From Burkholderia anthina (GTDB lineage Bacteria > Pseudomonadota > Gammaproteobacteria > Burkholderiales > Burkholderiaceae), in the NCBI RefSeq assembly GCF_902498995.1, contig NZ_CABVLY010000003.1, forward strand, positions 1 through 64,000: 64,000 nucleotides of DNA, read 5' to 3'. The notes beneath the pieces are model-generated. The model searched no databases and had not been told where the DNA came from. It saw nothing but the letters and a program-made list of their open reading frames with translations. Below, one piece after another: positions 7,648 through 17,715 of the stretch (position 1 is its first letter; each line of letters begins with the position of its first letter). A program made the position numbers and the translations under genes.

Positions 7648-8283
7648 TCAGGTGGTGGAGGCAGTGTCGATGATCCGGCGCACATCGGCGGCGATGGCGT
7701 CGGGCGAATCGCGGTCGGTCGCGAGCAGGCGCGCGCGGCCGTTTGCGTCGAAGATGTAGACGGCCGAGCTGTGCGTGACTTCGTAGCCGCCGGACGGATC
7801 GCGCTTTTCCATCTGGTACGCGACGCGATAGCGCTTCGCGAGCGATTCGATCTGGCCGTCGGTGCCGGTCAGCCCGCGTGCGTGCGCGGCGTCGAACGCG
7901 GCGACGTACGACTGCATCGCCTGCGGCGTGTCGCGCGCCGGATCGACCGAGACGAACAGGATGCGCACGTCGCTGGCCTGCGGGCCGAGCTTCGCGAGCA
8001 CTTCCATCAGCCGCGCCATCGTTTCGGGGCAGACGTCCGGACAGTGCGTGTAGCCGAAGTACACGAGCGCGACGCGACCGCGAAATGCGTCGGCATGCAC
8101 GGGGCGGCCGTCGCCGCCGGTCAGCGTGAACGACAGGTCGGGCAGGTGGCCGGTGACGTTGGTCAGGCGCCAGTTCGGCGCGTCGTGCGTGCAGGCGGCG
8201 AGCGCGACGGTGGCGGCCAGCGCCGCGACCGTGCGGATGAAGCGGTTGAGGCGCCGGGGCGGCGCGGAACGGGCAGACGACAT
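7648..8283 (-). CDS. SCO1/SenC family copper-dependent oxidase assembly lipoprotein
   Basis: The 211-residue protein has a thioredoxin-like fold with the Sco copper site: CPDVCPE (CxxxC) after YFGYTH, and the distant His in YEVTHSS. The N-terminus is a lipoprotein signal ending in the lipobox LAAC, so it should be anchored to the outer face of the inner membrane. Sco proteins insert copper in, or reduce the cysteines of, the CuA centre of cytochrome c oxidase. It is the first gene of the sco-pcuAC-ctaG-like operon. The ATG at 8283 gives the complete signal sequence. Confidence 0.93.
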   Translation of the reverse strand: MSSARSAPPRRLNRFIRTVAALAATVALAACTHDAPNWRLTNVTGHLPDLSFTLTGGDGRPVHADAFRGRVALVYFGYTHCPDVCPETMARLMEVLAKLGPQASDVRILFVSVDPARDTPQAMQSYVAAFDAAHARGLTGTDGQIESLAKRYRVAYQMEKRDPSGGYEVTHSSAVYIFDANGRARLLATDRDSPDAIAADVRRIIDTASTT

Positions 8284-8565
8284 CCTGGGGCTCGATCGGA
8301 TGGAACGGTCGTCGGCCGGCGCGGCGCCATGCGTCGCGCGGCCGGCGGTTGCCGACTGTAGCGCACTTCCCGCGCCGGCGTCCTTTCGAAAACCGTACGG
8401 GCAGGCGAGCGGGGCAATATGTCGCAGTTGACGCGACGCGCGGCGCAAGGCCCGCAATCCGGCGGTTTCGCCCATCTCGGTACTCAGGCGCGGTAAGATG
8501 CGCACAATTCCATTCGCGCAGCGGCGGCCCGGCGTTTGCCGGTCGCCCCTCAGACTATCGAATCG

Positions 8566-9318
8566 ATGCAATCCGTTCCGGCTTCCCTGTCCCTGACCGA
8601 TACCGCGTTCTTCTTCGACTTCGACGGCACGCTCGTCGAGCTGGCACCGACGCCCGACAGCATCCATGTGCCGCCGTCGCTGCTGACGCTGCTCGATGAA
8701 CTGCGGCGCCGCTCGCACGGCGCCGTCGCGATCGTGTCGGGTCGCGGTATCGACAACCTCGACACCTTCCTGAACATGCCCGGCCTGCCGATCGCCGGCC
8801 TGCACGGCGCCGAGCGGCGCGATGCGAACGGCGACACGCAGCGCATCGGCTTCAACGACGAACGGCTGCTGCGCATCGAGCGCGAGCTCGCGTCCGTCGT
8901 CGACCGTCATCCGGGCATGCTGCTCGAAATCAAGGGTGCGGCCGTCGCGCTGCACTACCGCAATGCGCCCGAGCGCGAGCCGGTCGCACGCGAGGCGGCC
9001 GAGCGCCTGGTTGCCGAATATGCCGATGCGTACGTGCTGCAGCCCGGCAAGATGGTGTTCGAGATCAAGCCGAAGGGCGTCGACAAGGGCCGTGCGCTGG
9101 CCGCCTTTCTCGACGAGCCGCCGTTCGCGGGCCGCGTGGCGCTGTTCGCGGGCGACGACCTGACCGACGAGAAGGGCTTCGCGGTGGTCAACGCGCGCGG
9201 CGGCCTGTCGATCAAGATCGGCGCGGGCGAGACGTCGGCCCGGACGCGGCTCGACTCGGTCGACGCGCTGCACGCGCAGATCGCGCGCTGGCTCGACGCG
9301 GAGCAGCCGGGCGCATGA
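8566..9318 (+). CDS. otsB: Trehalose-6-phosphate phosphatase
   Basis: The 250-residue HAD-superfamily enzyme dephosphorylates trehalose-6-phosphate. Motif I, FFFDFDGTLVEL, is at residues 17-28. Downstream are IVSGRG (motif II region), FEIKPKGVDKGRAL and the metal-binding motif AGDDLTDEKGF. Its stop codon overlaps the otsA start (ATGA), so the two enzymes are translationally coupled, with the phosphatase first. I took the ATG at 8566 over an in-frame TTG 30 bp upstream. The pair makes trehalose from UDP-glucose and glucose-6-phosphate for osmotic and desiccation tolerance. Confidence 0.95.
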   Translation: MQSVPASLSLTDTAFFFDFDGTLVELAPTPDSIHVPPSLLTLLDELRRRSHGAVAIVSGRGIDNLDTFLNMPGLPIAGLHGAERRDANGDTQRIGFNDERLLRIERELASVVDRHPGMLLEIKGAAVALHYRNAPEREPVAREAAERLVAEYADAYVLQPGKMVFEIKPKGVDKGRALAAFLDEPPFAGRVALFAGDDLTDEKGFAVVNARGGLSIKIGAGETSARTRLDSVDALHAQIARWLDAEQPGA

Positions 9319-10694
9319 GCCGACTCATCATCGTTTCAAACCGCGTCGCCCCGATTTCGGAAGGCGAACCGGCGGCGGGCGGCCTCGCGATCGGTGTCTA
9401 CGATGCGCTGAAGGAGACGGGCGGCATGTGGTTCGGCTGGAGCGGCGAGGTGGTCGCGTCCGGGGCGCCGCAGATCCGTATCGAGGAGCGCGGGCCCGTG
9501 ACGTTCGCGACCGTCGGTCTGTCGCGCCGCGATTACGACCAGTATTACCGCGGCTTCTCGAACGCGACGCTGTGGCCGGCCTTCCACTATCGCGCGGATC
9601 TGATCCAGTACGATCGCCACGAATTCGACGGCTACAGCCGCGTGAACGTCTGGCTCGCGCAGCAGCTCGTGCCGCTGTTGCAGGACGACGACGTGATCTG
9701 GGTGCACGACTATCACCTGATCCCGTTCGCGCGTGCGCTGCGCGCCGCCGGCGTGAAGAATCGCATCGGCTTTTTCCTGCATATCCCGTTTCCGGCCGCG
9801 CAAGTGCTCGTCAACGTGCCGCCGCATCGCGAGCTCGTCGAATCGCTGTGCGCGTTCGACCTGCTCGGCTTTCAGACCGAGCCCGACCTGCGCGCATTCT
9901 GCGACTACATCGAGTTCGAGGCGGCCGGCGAAGCGGCGCGCGAAGGGCGCACGGTGCGCGTGAGCGCGTTCGGCAAGACGCTGCGGGCGGCCGCCTATCC
10001 GATCGGCGTGTATCCGGACGAGATCGCGTCGCTCGCGCAGGCGGGCGAGCATGGCAAGGCGGTGCGCACGCTGGCGACGTCGCTGCGCGGGCGCCAGCTG
10101 ATCATGAGCGTCGACCGGCTCGACTATTCGAAGGGGCTCGTCGAGCGGTTCCGCGCGTTCGAAAAGTTGCTGGAGCATCAGGCGTCGATTCGCAACCGCG
10201 TGTCGTTCCTGCAGATCGCGCCGTCGACGCGCGCCGACCTGCGCGCATACCAGGACATCCGCCTGCAGCTCGAAGCGGAGTCGGGCCGCATCAACGGCCG
10301 CTACGCGGAGCTCGACTGGGCGCCGATCCTCTACATTCATCGCCAGTACGACCGGCAGGTGCTCGCCGCGCTGTACCGGCTGGCGCGCGTGGGGTTCGTG
10401 ACGCCGCTGCGCGACGGGATGAATCTCGTCGCGAAGGAGTACGTGTCCGCGCAGAATCCGGACGATCCGGGCGTGCTCGTGCTGTCGCGCTTCGCGGGGG
10501 CCGCGCGCGAGCTGACGGGCGCGCTGATCGTCAATCCGATCGATATCGACGGGATGGCCGATGCGCTGTCGCAGGCGCTGACGATGCCGCTCGTCGAACG
10601 GCGAGCGCGTTACGCGGACATGATCGCGCAGCTGCGCGAGAACAACGTGTCGGTGTGGCGCGACAACTTCCTGCGCGACCTGCAGCACGTGTAG
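9315..10694 (+). CDS. otsA: Alpha,alpha-trehalose-phosphate synthase (UDP-forming)
   Basis: The 459-residue GT20 glycosyltransferase starts with [10 protein letters not shown] and a glycine-rich loop ([13 protein letters not shown]). It contains the signatures [42 protein letters not shown] and [13 protein letters not shown], which line the UDP-glucose and glucose-6-phosphate sites. Length is normal for OtsA. It forms trehalose-6-phosphate, which OtsB (overlapping by 4 bp upstream) dephosphorylates. A strong bidirectional terminator follows. Confidence 0.96.
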   Translation: MSRLIIVSNRVAPISEGEPAAGGLAIGVYDALKETGGMWFGWSGEVVASGAPQIRIEERGPVTFATVGLSRRDYDQYYRGFSNATLWPAFHYRADLIQYDRHEFDGYSRVNVWLAQQLVPLLQDDDVIWVHDYHLIPFARALRAAGVKNRIGFFLHIPFPAAQVLVNVPPHRELVESLCAFDLLGFQTEPDLRAFCDYIEFEAAGEAAREGRTVRVSAFGKTLRAAAYPIGVYPDEIASLAQAGEHGKAVRTLATSLRGRQLIMSVDRLDYSKGLVERFRAFEKLLEHQASIRNRVSFLQIAPSTRADLRAYQDIRLQLEAESGRINGRYAELDWAPILYIHRQYDRQVLAALYRLARVGFVTPLRDGMNLVAKEYVSAQNPDDPGVLVLSRFAGAARELTGALIVNPIDIDGMADALSQALTMPLVERRARYADMIAQLRENNVSVWRDNFLRDLQHV

Positions 10695-10724
10695 CCGGCA
10701 CGCTGCGTGACGAGATGAGGGATG

Positions 10725-10761
10725 AAAAAAGCCGCCGTGCGTCGAGCACGGCGGCTTTTTT
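10725..10761 (+). terminator. Bidirectional Rho-independent terminator
   Basis: A perfect 10-bp stem GCCGCCGTGC / GCACGGCGGC (10731-10740 and 10746-10755) with a 5-nt loop is flanked by A6 on one side and T6 on the other. It serves both otsA on the plus strand and the ABC exporter gene on the minus strand. Confidence 0.95.
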
Positions 10762-10781
10762 ATCGGGTGCGCGCCGCGGCG

Positions 10782-12611
10782 TCAGGCCGCGCGTTCGCCG
10801 GTCGGCGTGGTGCCGTCGGGGGCGTGATGACGGCCGTGCTGCTTCGCGAGCAGGTCGCGGTACAGGCCCGGACGATTGCGCAGCACGTCGGGGTTGCCGT
10901 CGTCGATCACCTTGCCGTTGTTCATCACGATGATCCGGTCGAAGTTGCGCAGCGTCGACAGCCGGTGCGCGATCGCGATCACCGTGCGGCCGACCATCAG
11001 GCGGTCGAGCGCGGCCTGGATCGCTTCTTCCGATGCGCTGTCGAGCGCGGAGGTTGCTTCGTCGAGCAGCAGGATCGGTGCGTCTTTCAGGATCGCGCGC
11101 GCGATCGCGATGCGCTGGCGCTGGCCGCCCGACAGCTTCACGCCGCGATCGCCGACGATCGTGTCGTAGCCTTCCGGCATCGCCTCGATGAATTCCGCGC
11201 AGCGCGCGTCGCGCGCGGCGGCGAGCACTTCCTCGCGGGTCGCCTCGGGGCGGCCGTACGCGATGTTGTCGTAGATGGTCCGGTGCAGCAGCGAGATGTC
11301 CTGCGGCACGAGCGCGATCGCGTGGCGCAGGCTGTCCTGCGTGATGCCCTTCACGTCCTGGCCGTCGACCTTCACGGCGCCGTCCTGCGTGTCGTAGAAG
11401 CGTTGCAGCAGCGCGAGCACGGTCGACTTGCCGGCGCCCGACTTGCCGATCAGGCCGACGCGCTGGCCCGGTTCGATATGCAGGTCGAAGTGGTCGAGGA
11501 TCGCGCGGCGGTGCGGATACGCGAAGGTCACGCGTTCGAAGTCGACGCGCCCGCCCTTGGCCGACAGCGGCTGCGCATCGGAGCGGTCCGGCATCCCGTG
11601 CGGCTCGAGCAGCGTCTTCACGGCTTCGGACAGGCGCGCCACGTGCTGCGTGACGTCGACCAGCGCGACCGCGAGGTCGCGCGTGCCGTGCAGGATCGTG
11701 AAGCCGAGCGAGCTGACGAGCACGATGTCGCCGGAGGTCGCGCGGCCCTGGTCCCACAGCCACAGCGCCCAGCCGAGCAGGCCGGCCGACAGCATCGCGG
11801 TGATCACCGCGTGCAGCAGGCGCAGCTTCTCGAGATAGAGCAGGCTTTGCTGGCGCGCGTCCATCTCGGCCTTGACCGTTGCGCCGAAGCGCTTCTGTTC
11901 GCGCAGCGTCATCCCGAATGCGCGCACGAGGCCCATGTTGCCGATCACGTCGACGAGCTCGCCGTCGACCGCGGCCGCCTTCGACGCGAACGCGTGGTGG
12001 CGCGCGGAGCCGCGCCCGGCGAGCTTGAACAGCACGATGGCGAGCACGGCCGAGCAGCCGAGCAGGCCGGCGGCCATCAGCGGGTTCACGACGATGATCA
12101 TCAGGATCGCGCCCATCACCGCGATGCACGGCGGCAGCACGTTCCACGCCATCGTGTTCTCGGACGTATAGACGGCGTTCGACGTGGCGGTGATGCGGCT
12201 CGCGAGCGTGCCGGGCTGCTTCTCCGAGTAGTACGTCGGCGAATGGCCGCTCAGATACTGGAACAGGTCGCGCCGCAGGTCGCCGGTGACCGCGACGAAG
12301 GTGTGCGCGGCGACCCAGCCGCCGACGCGCCACAACAGGTTGTCGGCCGCGATCAGCCCGACGAGCAGCGCGAAGGCGCTCCACAGCGGGCCCGGATGAT
12401 GGCGCCCGGCCGCGAGCACGTCGATCAGGTGCTTGATCGCGTATTGCGAGCCGAGCGCGCAGCCGACGGCGGCCAGCACGCTGCAGAGCACGATGAGGTG
12501 CGCGACGGGATGCAGGCGGATGTAGCGGAACAGGAACGCGATCGGCCGATGCGCGTAGCTCGACAGCTTCGCGTTATGGGCGTTGCGCTGGGCAGGGGTG
12601 AGAGATTCCAA
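10782..12611 (-). CDS. ABC exporter, fused membrane and ATPase domains (MsbA/heterologous-export type)
   Basis: The protein of about 609 residues has an N-terminal six-helix membrane domain, for example LIVLCSVLAAVGCALGSQY and MGAILMIIVVNPLMAAGLL. The C-terminal ATPase has Walker A GKSGAGKST, signature LSGGQRQRIAIARAI, Walker B ILLLDEATSALD and the switch His in AIAHRLS. It is a half-transporter that should work as a homodimer at the inner membrane. The substrate is unknown, and lipid A-like or peptide export are the usual guesses. The start is uncertain. I give the TTG at 12611, just before the conserved ESLTPAQRN text. An ATG at 12710 would add 33 less typical residues. Confidence 0.85.
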   Translation of the reverse strand: MESLTPAQRNAHNAKLSSYAHRPIAFLFRYIRLHPVAHLIVLCSVLAAVGCALGSQYAIKHLIDVLAAGRHHPGPLWSAFALLVGLIAADNLLWRVGGWVAAHTFVAVTGDLRRDLFQYLSGHSPTYYSEKQPGTLASRITATSNAVYTSENTMAWNVLPPCIAVMGAILMIIVVNPLMAAGLLGCSAVLAIVLFKLAGRGSARHHAFASKAAAVDGELVDVIGNMGLVRAFGMTLREQKRFGATVKAEMDARQQSLLYLEKLRLLHAVITAMLSAGLLGWALWLWDQGRATSGDIVLVSSLGFTILHGTRDLAVALVDVTQHVARLSEAVKTLLEPHGMPDRSDAQPLSAKGGRVDFERVTFAYPHRRAILDHFDLHIEPGQRVGLIGKSGAGKSTVLALLQRFYDTQDGAVKVDGQDVKGITQDSLRHAIALVPQDISLLHRTIYDNIAYGRPEATREEVLAAARDARCAEFIEAMPEGYDTIVGDRGVKLSGGQRQRIAIARAILKDAPILLLDEATSALDSASEEAIQAALDRLMVGRTVIAIAHRLSTLRNFDRIIVMNNGKVIDDGNPDVLRNRPGLYRDLLAKQHGRHHAPDGTTPTGERAA

Positions 12612-13175
12612 AATATGCGTGCGGTGATTCGGTGATTGAGCGTGGCGGCTGGATCGCAGCCGGCGATCGCCCGGACTGAATAATCCGGCATTGTAAACAA
12701 GGCCGTGCATTGCGCATGCGCGAATCTTGCCTTGGTCAGGGGCGTGCGATCAATTTTGAGATAAAATCCGGCATCCGTCCTGCCGCATATGCCGGAATCG
12801 CATGCCGACAGCGACGAGATGACTCGGAGCGCCAAAAGGGCCTTCCACTCTAGAACGGACACCCAAGTCCGCGGGTTGCAAAGTGTTGCGCCTTTGTAAC
12901 AAAGTAAAGTGTTTGAAATGTTGTGCGCCGTATCGGGATTAACCCTAGATAATCGGCTCCGGGTTCGATTCCAGGTTTTTTACGAACCCCTGTCAACGGG
13001 TCTTCGTTTCAAACGTTCTATGCCTGTCGCGTCACCGACGCTCCTTGAGCAGCGCGGGTTTCGACGCTCCCGGCAGGCTGATTCGTCCGATGGTCGGACG
13101 AAATGCATCCAGCCCGGACTGCCGGCAGGTTGCCGACCCATACCTGGTTTTTTGCCGATTTTTTAGGAGTTACGC
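12612..13175. other. Intergenic region between divergent ABC exporter and GT4 glycosyltransferase
   Basis: This stretch of about 560 bp has lower GC than its flanks at 12880-12960 and no convincing ORF. It must hold both divergent promoters. No perfect -35/-10 pair stood out. A GATAAT-like -10 occurs at about 12950. The glycosyltransferase therefore probably has a long 5' leader. The segment 13020-13160 contains short GC-rich repeats but no recognised riboswitch. Confidence 0.35.
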
Positions 13176-14240
13176 ATGCGAATCGCCCAAATCGCTCCGT
13201 TGCACGAAGCGGTTCCCCCGAAGCTGTACGGTGGTACCGAGCGAGTGGTGTCTTATCTGACCGAAGCACTTGTCGAGATGGGGCATGACGTCACGCTCTT
13301 CGCGAGCGGCGATTCGCAAACTTCCGCGAAGCTCGAAGCGTGCTGGCCGCAGGCGCTGCGCCTCGACCCGACGATCCGCGACGTGATGGCGCCGCACATG
13401 CTGCTCCTCGAGCAGGTGCGCCGCCGCGCGGAAGAGTTCGACGTCCTGCACTGCCACATCGACTACTACCCGTTCTCGCTGTTCTCGCGCCAGCCGGTTC
13501 CGCATCTGACGACGATGCACGGCCGTCTCGACCTGCCGGAACTGCAGCCGATCTTCAACGCATTCAGCGACGTGCCGGTCGTATCGATCTCCGACAACCA
13601 GCGCATTCCGCTGCCGCAGGCGAACTGGCTGTCGACCGTCTATCACGGCCTGCCGGAAAACCTGCTGACGCCGATCCCGAACGTGAAGCCGAGCTACCTC
13701 GCGTTCCTCGGCCGCATCTCGCCGGAAAAGCGCGTCGACACGGCCATCCGCATCGCCGAGCAGGCCGGCCTGCCGATCAAGATCGCCGCGAAGCTCGACA
13801 AGGCCGACCGCGCGTACTACGAAGAGAAGATCAAGCCGCTGTTCGCGCTGCCGCACGTCGAGTACATCGGCGAAATCAGCGAGTCGGAAAAGACCGAATT
13901 CCTGGGCAATGCGCATGCGCTGCTGTTCCCGATCGACTGGCCGGAGCCTTTCGGTCTGGTGATGATCGAAGCGATGGCATGCGGCACGCCGGTGATCGCG
14001 TTCAAGCGCGGCTCGGTGCCGGAAGTGATCGACAACGGCGTGTCGGGCTTCGTCGTCGAAGACGAACTGTCGGCCGTCGCGGCGCTCAAGCGCCTCGATA
14101 CGCTGCCGCGCGAGAAGGTTCGCGCTGCGTTCGAAGCACGTTTCTCGTCGAAGGTGATGGCGGAGAACTACGTGAAGGGCTACGAAGAACTGCTGCGCCA
14201 GAAGCACCGCACGGTGCTGCGCGAAGTCAACGCAAGCTGA
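13176..14240 (+). CDS. Glycosyltransferase family 4 protein
   Basis: The 354-residue GT-B enzyme has an N-terminal acceptor domain with the glycine motif PPKLYGGTERVVSYL. The donor-binding C-terminal domain carries LGRISPEKRVD and the EPFGLVMIEAMACGTPVIA segment, which includes the E-x7-E catalytic pair. It resembles GT4 enzymes of the UDP-glucose:tetrahydrobiopterin or WcaI-like groups that use nucleotide sugars. Acceptor and product cannot be named from sequence. The ribosome site TAGGAG precedes the ATG. It stands alone, with no polysaccharide cluster around it. Confidence 0.88.
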   Translation: MRIAQIAPLHEAVPPKLYGGTERVVSYLTEALVEMGHDVTLFASGDSQTSAKLEACWPQALRLDPTIRDVMAPHMLLLEQVRRRAEEFDVLHCHIDYYPFSLFSRQPVPHLTTMHGRLDLPELQPIFNAFSDVPVVSISDNQRIPLPQANWLSTVYHGLPENLLTPIPNVKPSYLAFLGRISPEKRVDTAIRIAEQAGLPIKIAAKLDKADRAYYEEKIKPLFALPHVEYIGEISESEKTEFLGNAHALLFPIDWPEPFGLVMIEAMACGTPVIAFKRGSVPEVIDNGVSGFVVEDELSAVAALKRLDTLPREKVRAAFEARFSSKVMAENYVKGYEELLRQKHRTVLREVNAS

Positions 14241-14279
14241 TGCCGGGCTGCCGGCCGCGCAGGTGCGCGGCCGTCACCG

Positions 14280-14308
14280 ACGCCCCGTCCGGGTTTCCGG
14301 CGGGGCGT
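14280..14308 (+). terminator. Terminator-like hairpin after GT4 gene
   Basis: ACGCCCCG (14280-14287) pairs with CGGGGCGT (14301-14308), with an inner CCGG/CCGG extension, 40 bp after the stop codon. There is no clear T-run (TTGTC follows), so termination efficiency is uncertain. Confidence 0.55.
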
Positions 14309-14477
14309 TGTCACATCTGCGGCGCGGATCTGTTGTATTCTCGCCGCGCCCGGCGCCGCGAACGGCCCCGGAAGCGGTCCGGCGCGCCATCCCGCCGTCT
14401 GTCCAGACGGTAATGTCCCTATAATGGCCGTGCCGTGAAATCCGGCCCCCCGCACGAACATCGAGAGGAGAGCAGTC

Positions 14478-15278
14478 TTGGCGAGAACGAAAACCACGCG
14501 CGCAGCGCCGGCCCCCGGCGCCGGCGTGATCTTCGCGTTGCGCGCGATCGGTCTCGTGCTGTTCGCGCGCTGGCTGTTCTCGATGTCCCAGATGGGCTAT
14601 CGCGCGTCGCTGTCGGCGATGGTGTCGTCGCCCTGGGCGTTCGTCTACCTCGTGCTGATCTTCCTGCTGCTGGCGCTGCCGGGCGCCGCCGCGCGCGCCG
14701 AGCGGCCGTTTCATCCGCTGCCGCAGTGGCTGCGCCAGGCGTTGCGCGTCTTCGCGCTGATCGGTTTCCTGTTTGCCGTGTGGTCGATCGGCGCGTTCGC
14801 GTGGACGGCCGGCTGGCGGCGCGCACTGCACGCGGTGACGGCGACCAACGGCTGGCTCGTCGCCGCGCCGGCGCTCTATGCGGCGATCGTGTGGATGTGT
14901 CGCCCGCGGCCGCTGTGGCGCACCAACGTGGCTGCCCGCCGCTTCGCGGTCGGCCGCTATGCGATTTCGCTCGACACCCTCACGCGTACCGCGATCGTCT
15001 GGATGGAAAGCCGCAAGGTCGGCCAATACGACGCGCGCGAGCTGTCGGTGCGCTGGCCCGGCCGGGCCGCGCCCGCCGCTGGCGAGCAGGGTGCGCAGCC
15101 GGCGGCGGTGCCGCCGCGTCGCGGCAGCCCGTTCCGGCGGCCGAAGGTCGAGTTGCTGTGGGATTCGCCGGCGGCCGTCGGCCATAACCGGCAGATCGTG
15201 ATGCGCACGCCGCTCGCGACCGAGGGCGACCGCGTCGCCGTGCTCGCGCTCGACGCGGCGCTCAAGCAGATCGTCTGA
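14478..15278 (+). CDS. Uncharacterised membrane protein with soluble C-terminal half
   Basis: I do not recognise a named family. The 266-residue protein has four predicted hydrophobic helices in its first 140 residues (GVIFALRAIGLVLFARWLF, WAFVYLVLIFLLLALPG, ALRVFALIGFLFAVWSI, WLVAAPALYAAIVWM). A cytosolic or periplasmic domain follows with an AISLDTLTRTAIVWMESRKV segment and a Pro/Ala-rich linker near 205-220. The TTG start is supported by a ribosome site (GAGAGGAGAG) immediately upstream. It lies 37 bp before the DUF2214 gene, so the two membrane proteins are probably co-transcribed. Confidence 0.7.
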   Translation: MARTKTTRAAPAPGAGVIFALRAIGLVLFARWLFSMSQMGYRASLSAMVSSPWAFVYLVLIFLLLALPGAAARAERPFHPLPQWLRQALRVFALIGFLFAVWSIGAFAWTAGWRRALHAVTATNGWLVAAPALYAAIVWMCRPRPLWRTNVAARRFAVGRYAISLDTLTRTAIVWMESRKVGQYDARELSVRWPGRAAPAAGEQGAQPAAVPPRRGSPFRRPKVELLWDSPAAVGHNRQIVMRTPLATEGDRVAVLALDAALKQIV

Positions 15279-15315
15279 CACGGCCTGCGCGGCGCGCAGG
15301 CGACAAGGAGGCGCA

Positions 15316-15780
15316 ATGATCGTCCGTTGGTTGCTGGCAGCCGTTCATCTGATGGCGTTCGGCGTCGCGTTCGCCGCGATCGCAGCGCGCAACCGTGCGC
15401 TGCGCCGGGTCATCGCGTCGGTGCAGGCGGCCGACCTGCCGGGCGTATTCAAGGCCGATGCCGTGTGGGGATTGTCCGCGCTGGTGTTGATCGCGACGGG
15501 GCTCGCGCGCGCGTTCGGCGGCTTCGAGAAAGGCGCCGCGTACTATCTTCACGAGCCGCTTTTCCATATCAAGATGACCGCGCTCGTGCTGATCCTGCTG
15601 CTCGAGATCGCGCCGATGCTCGGGCTGATCCGTTGGCGCGTCGCCGCGCGGCGACAGCAGATGCCCGATCTCGGCCGCGCGCCAACCTATGTGCGCATCG
15701 GCCATTGGCAGGCCGTGCTGATCATGGTCATCGTGTTCGCCGCATCGGGAATGGCGCGGGGGATCGGAGCAGGCGGGTAG
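15316..15780 (+). CDS. DUF2214 family inner-membrane protein
   Basis: The 154-residue protein has four hydrophobic helices: LLAAVHLMAFGVAFAAIAA at the N-terminus, VWGLSALVLIATGLARA, HIKMTALVLILLLEIAPML and AVLIMVIVFAASGMARG. The pattern FGGFEKGAAYYLHEPLFHIK is typical of DUF2214 proteins, whose function is unknown. A strong ribosome site (AAGGAGGCGC) precedes the ATG. It is likely in an operon with the membrane protein gene 37 bp upstream. Confidence 0.78.
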   Translation: MIVRWLLAAVHLMAFGVAFAAIAARNRALRRVIASVQAADLPGVFKADAVWGLSALVLIATGLARAFGGFEKGAAYYLHEPLFHIKMTALVLILLLEIAPMLGLIRWRVAARRQQMPDLGRAPTYVRIGHWQAVLIMVIVFAASGMARGIGAGG

Positions 15781-15940
15781 AACCGAGCGGATAGACGTTG
15801 CCGGCCGGATCCGAAGCCGGCCGCAGCCTGCCGGCCCCCGGTTTTTCTCCGGGCATTTCCACCCGATGCCCGTCGACATGCGCGGGCATCCGCGCATCGA
15901 TGCGTGGCCGGGCGGATCCGCCGCCCGGCTCGTCCGGCGC

Positions 15941-17293
15941 TCAGCGTACGAGGCAGGGGCGCTTGTTGTTGAACGTCCACCCCGGAATCAGATACTGCAT
16001 CGCCGCCGCGTCGTCGCGGGCGCCGAGCCCGTGCTGCTTGTACAGTTCGTGCGCGCGCGCGACCGCATCCATGTCGAGGTCGACGCCGAGGCCCGGCCGC
16101 TTCGGCACTTCCACCAGCCCGTTCTCGATCTTCAGCGGCTCGCGCGTGAGCCCTTCGCCGTCCTGCCAGATCCAGTGCGTATCGATCGCGGTGACCTGAC
16201 CGGGCGCCGCGGCGGCGACGTGCGTGAACATCGCGAGCGACACGTCGAAGTGATTGTTCGAGTGCGAGCCCCACGTGAGACCCCAGTCGCGGCACATCTG
16301 CGCGACGCGCACCGAGCCCTGCATCGTCCAGAAGTGCGGATCGGCGAGCGGGATGTCGACGGCCTGCAGCTGCACGGCGTGGCCCATCTGCCGCCAGTCG
16401 GTCGCGATCATGTTGGTGGCCGTCGGCAGCCCGGTCGCGCGGCGGAATTCGGCCATCACTTCGCGGCCGGAGTAGCCGTTTTCCGCGCCGCACGGATCTT
16501 CCGCGTACGCGAGCACGTGGTGCAGGTCGCGGCACAGCCGAACGGCTTCGTCGAGCGACCACGCGCCGTTCGGATCGAGCGTCACACGGGCTTCCGGGAA
16601 GCGCTCCGCCAATGCCGTCACGGCCTCGACCTCGCGAGCGCCCTCGAACACGCCCCCCTTCAGCTTGAAGTCGTTGAACCCGTAGCGTGCATGCGCGGCT
16701 TCGGCGAGACGCACGACTTCCTCGGGCGTGAGCGCGGCTTCGTCGCGCACGCGCGTCCAGTCGTCGGTCGCGCCGCGGCCGTCGCGATAGGGCAGCGCGG
16801 TCCTGGTGCGATCGCCGACGTAGAACAGGTAGCCGAGCATTTCGACGTGCTCGCGCTGTTGCCCTTCGCCGAGCAGCGCGGCGACGGGCACGCCGAGGTG
16901 CTGGCCGAGCAGGTCGAGCAGCGCGGCCTCGAGCGCGGTGACCGCGTGGATCGTGGTGCGCAGGTCGAAGGTCTGCAGGCCGCGGCCGCTCGCGTCGCGG
17001 TCGGCAAAGGTGCGCCGTACCTCGTTGAGCACCGCATGGTAGTTGCCGACCGGCTGGCCGACCACGAGCGCGCGCGCATCGTCGAGCGTGCGGCGGATGC
17101 TTTCGCCGCCCGGCACCTCGCCGACGCCGGTTCGGCCCGCGCTGTCCTTCAGGATCACGAGGTTGCGGGTGAAGAACGGGCCGTGCGCGCCGCTCAGGTT
17201 GAGCAGCATGCTGTCGTGACCGGCGACGGGGATGGCTTGCAGGTCGACGATGCGCGGCGTGTCGTGGGAAGTCGAGGCGTTGACGGCGTTCAT
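15941..17293 (-). CDS. gudD: Glucarate dehydratase
   Basis: The 450-residue enolase-superfamily enzyme converts D-glucarate (and L-idarate) to 5-keto-4-deoxy-D-glucarate. Visible catalytic or metal residues are the KxK pair in [12 protein letters not shown], Asp in [10 protein letters not shown], Glu in YAEDPCG, Asn in [11 protein letters not shown], and the terminal His in [10 protein letters not shown]. Length is normal. The start at 17293 fits the family better than an upstream extension. No glucarate transporter or aldolase gene is adjacent. The divergent GntR/FCD regulator gene 422 bp away is the likely controller. Confidence 0.93.
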   Translation of the reverse strand: MNAVNASTSHDTPRIVDLQAIPVAGHDSMLLNLSGAHGPFFTRNLVILKDSAGRTGVGEVPGGESIRRTLDDARALVVGQPVGNYHAVLNEVRRTFADRDASGRGLQTFDLRTTIHAVTALEAALLDLLGQHLGVPVAALLGEGQQREHVEMLGYLFYVGDRTRTALPYRDGRGATDDWTRVRDEAALTPEEVVRLAEAAHARYGFNDFKLKGGVFEGAREVEAVTALAERFPEARVTLDPNGAWSLDEAVRLCRDLHHVLAYAEDPCGAENGYSGREVMAEFRRATGLPTATNMIATDWRQMGHAVQLQAVDIPLADPHFWTMQGSVRVAQMCRDWGLTWGSHSNNHFDVSLAMFTHVAAAAPGQVTAIDTHWIWQDGEGLTREPLKIENGLVEVPKRPGLGVDLDMDAVARAHELYKQHGLGARDDAAAMQYLIPGWTFNNKRPCLVR

Positions 17294-17604
17294 GGCGGCG
17301 ATGGCGAAAGAGTGGGCGATGCCGTGCGGCAAAATCTTTGCCGCGCGCGGCGGGAGGTGCGATCATTCGACAACCGACATGCGCGGCGCGCAAGCCCCGC
17401 ATGTCGACGGCAACCCGAAAGGGGGAGGGCGACCCGCTCGATGCCGGCGGCGCGGCCGATCGGAGCCAGGCGCGAATGCGCGCTTCGATCGACCGCGACA
17501 CCGGGAGCCGGCAGACGCGCACGGGCGCGAATGCTGGCCGATCGTGAACACGGGATCCGGCTGGCGCTTGCGCCGGCCTGGGTCACAGGAGATCCGTGTC
17601 GCGA

Positions 17605-17640
17605 TCATCAGTCGTCGGATGACTTGTGACGCAGTATAAT
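17605..17640 (+). promoter_or_regulatory. Possible promoter and operator in gudD-gntR divergent region
   Basis: A perfect TATAAT (17635-17640) lies 76 bp before the GntR start. Just upstream an inverted repeat, TCATC (17605-17609) with GATGA (17618-17622) and an 8-bp spacer, overlaps where the -35 box should be. No good -35 hexamer is visible, consistent with a regulated promoter. FCD-type regulators often bind such short palindromes. The rest of 17294-17715 shows no ORF. Confidence 0.4.
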
Positions 17641-17715
17641 GAATCATCGGCGTTCGCTCAAACCCCGCGTAAACCCTCGGCTCACATTACTACGATATTC
17701 AAAGGAACCGGCCTC

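Noticed and set aside
12612..12710. N-terminal extension of the ABC exporter from the ATG at 12710
   Set aside because: The extra 33 residues are not similar to the start of such exporters and no ribosome site precedes the ATG. I kept the shorter form but the start is not certain.
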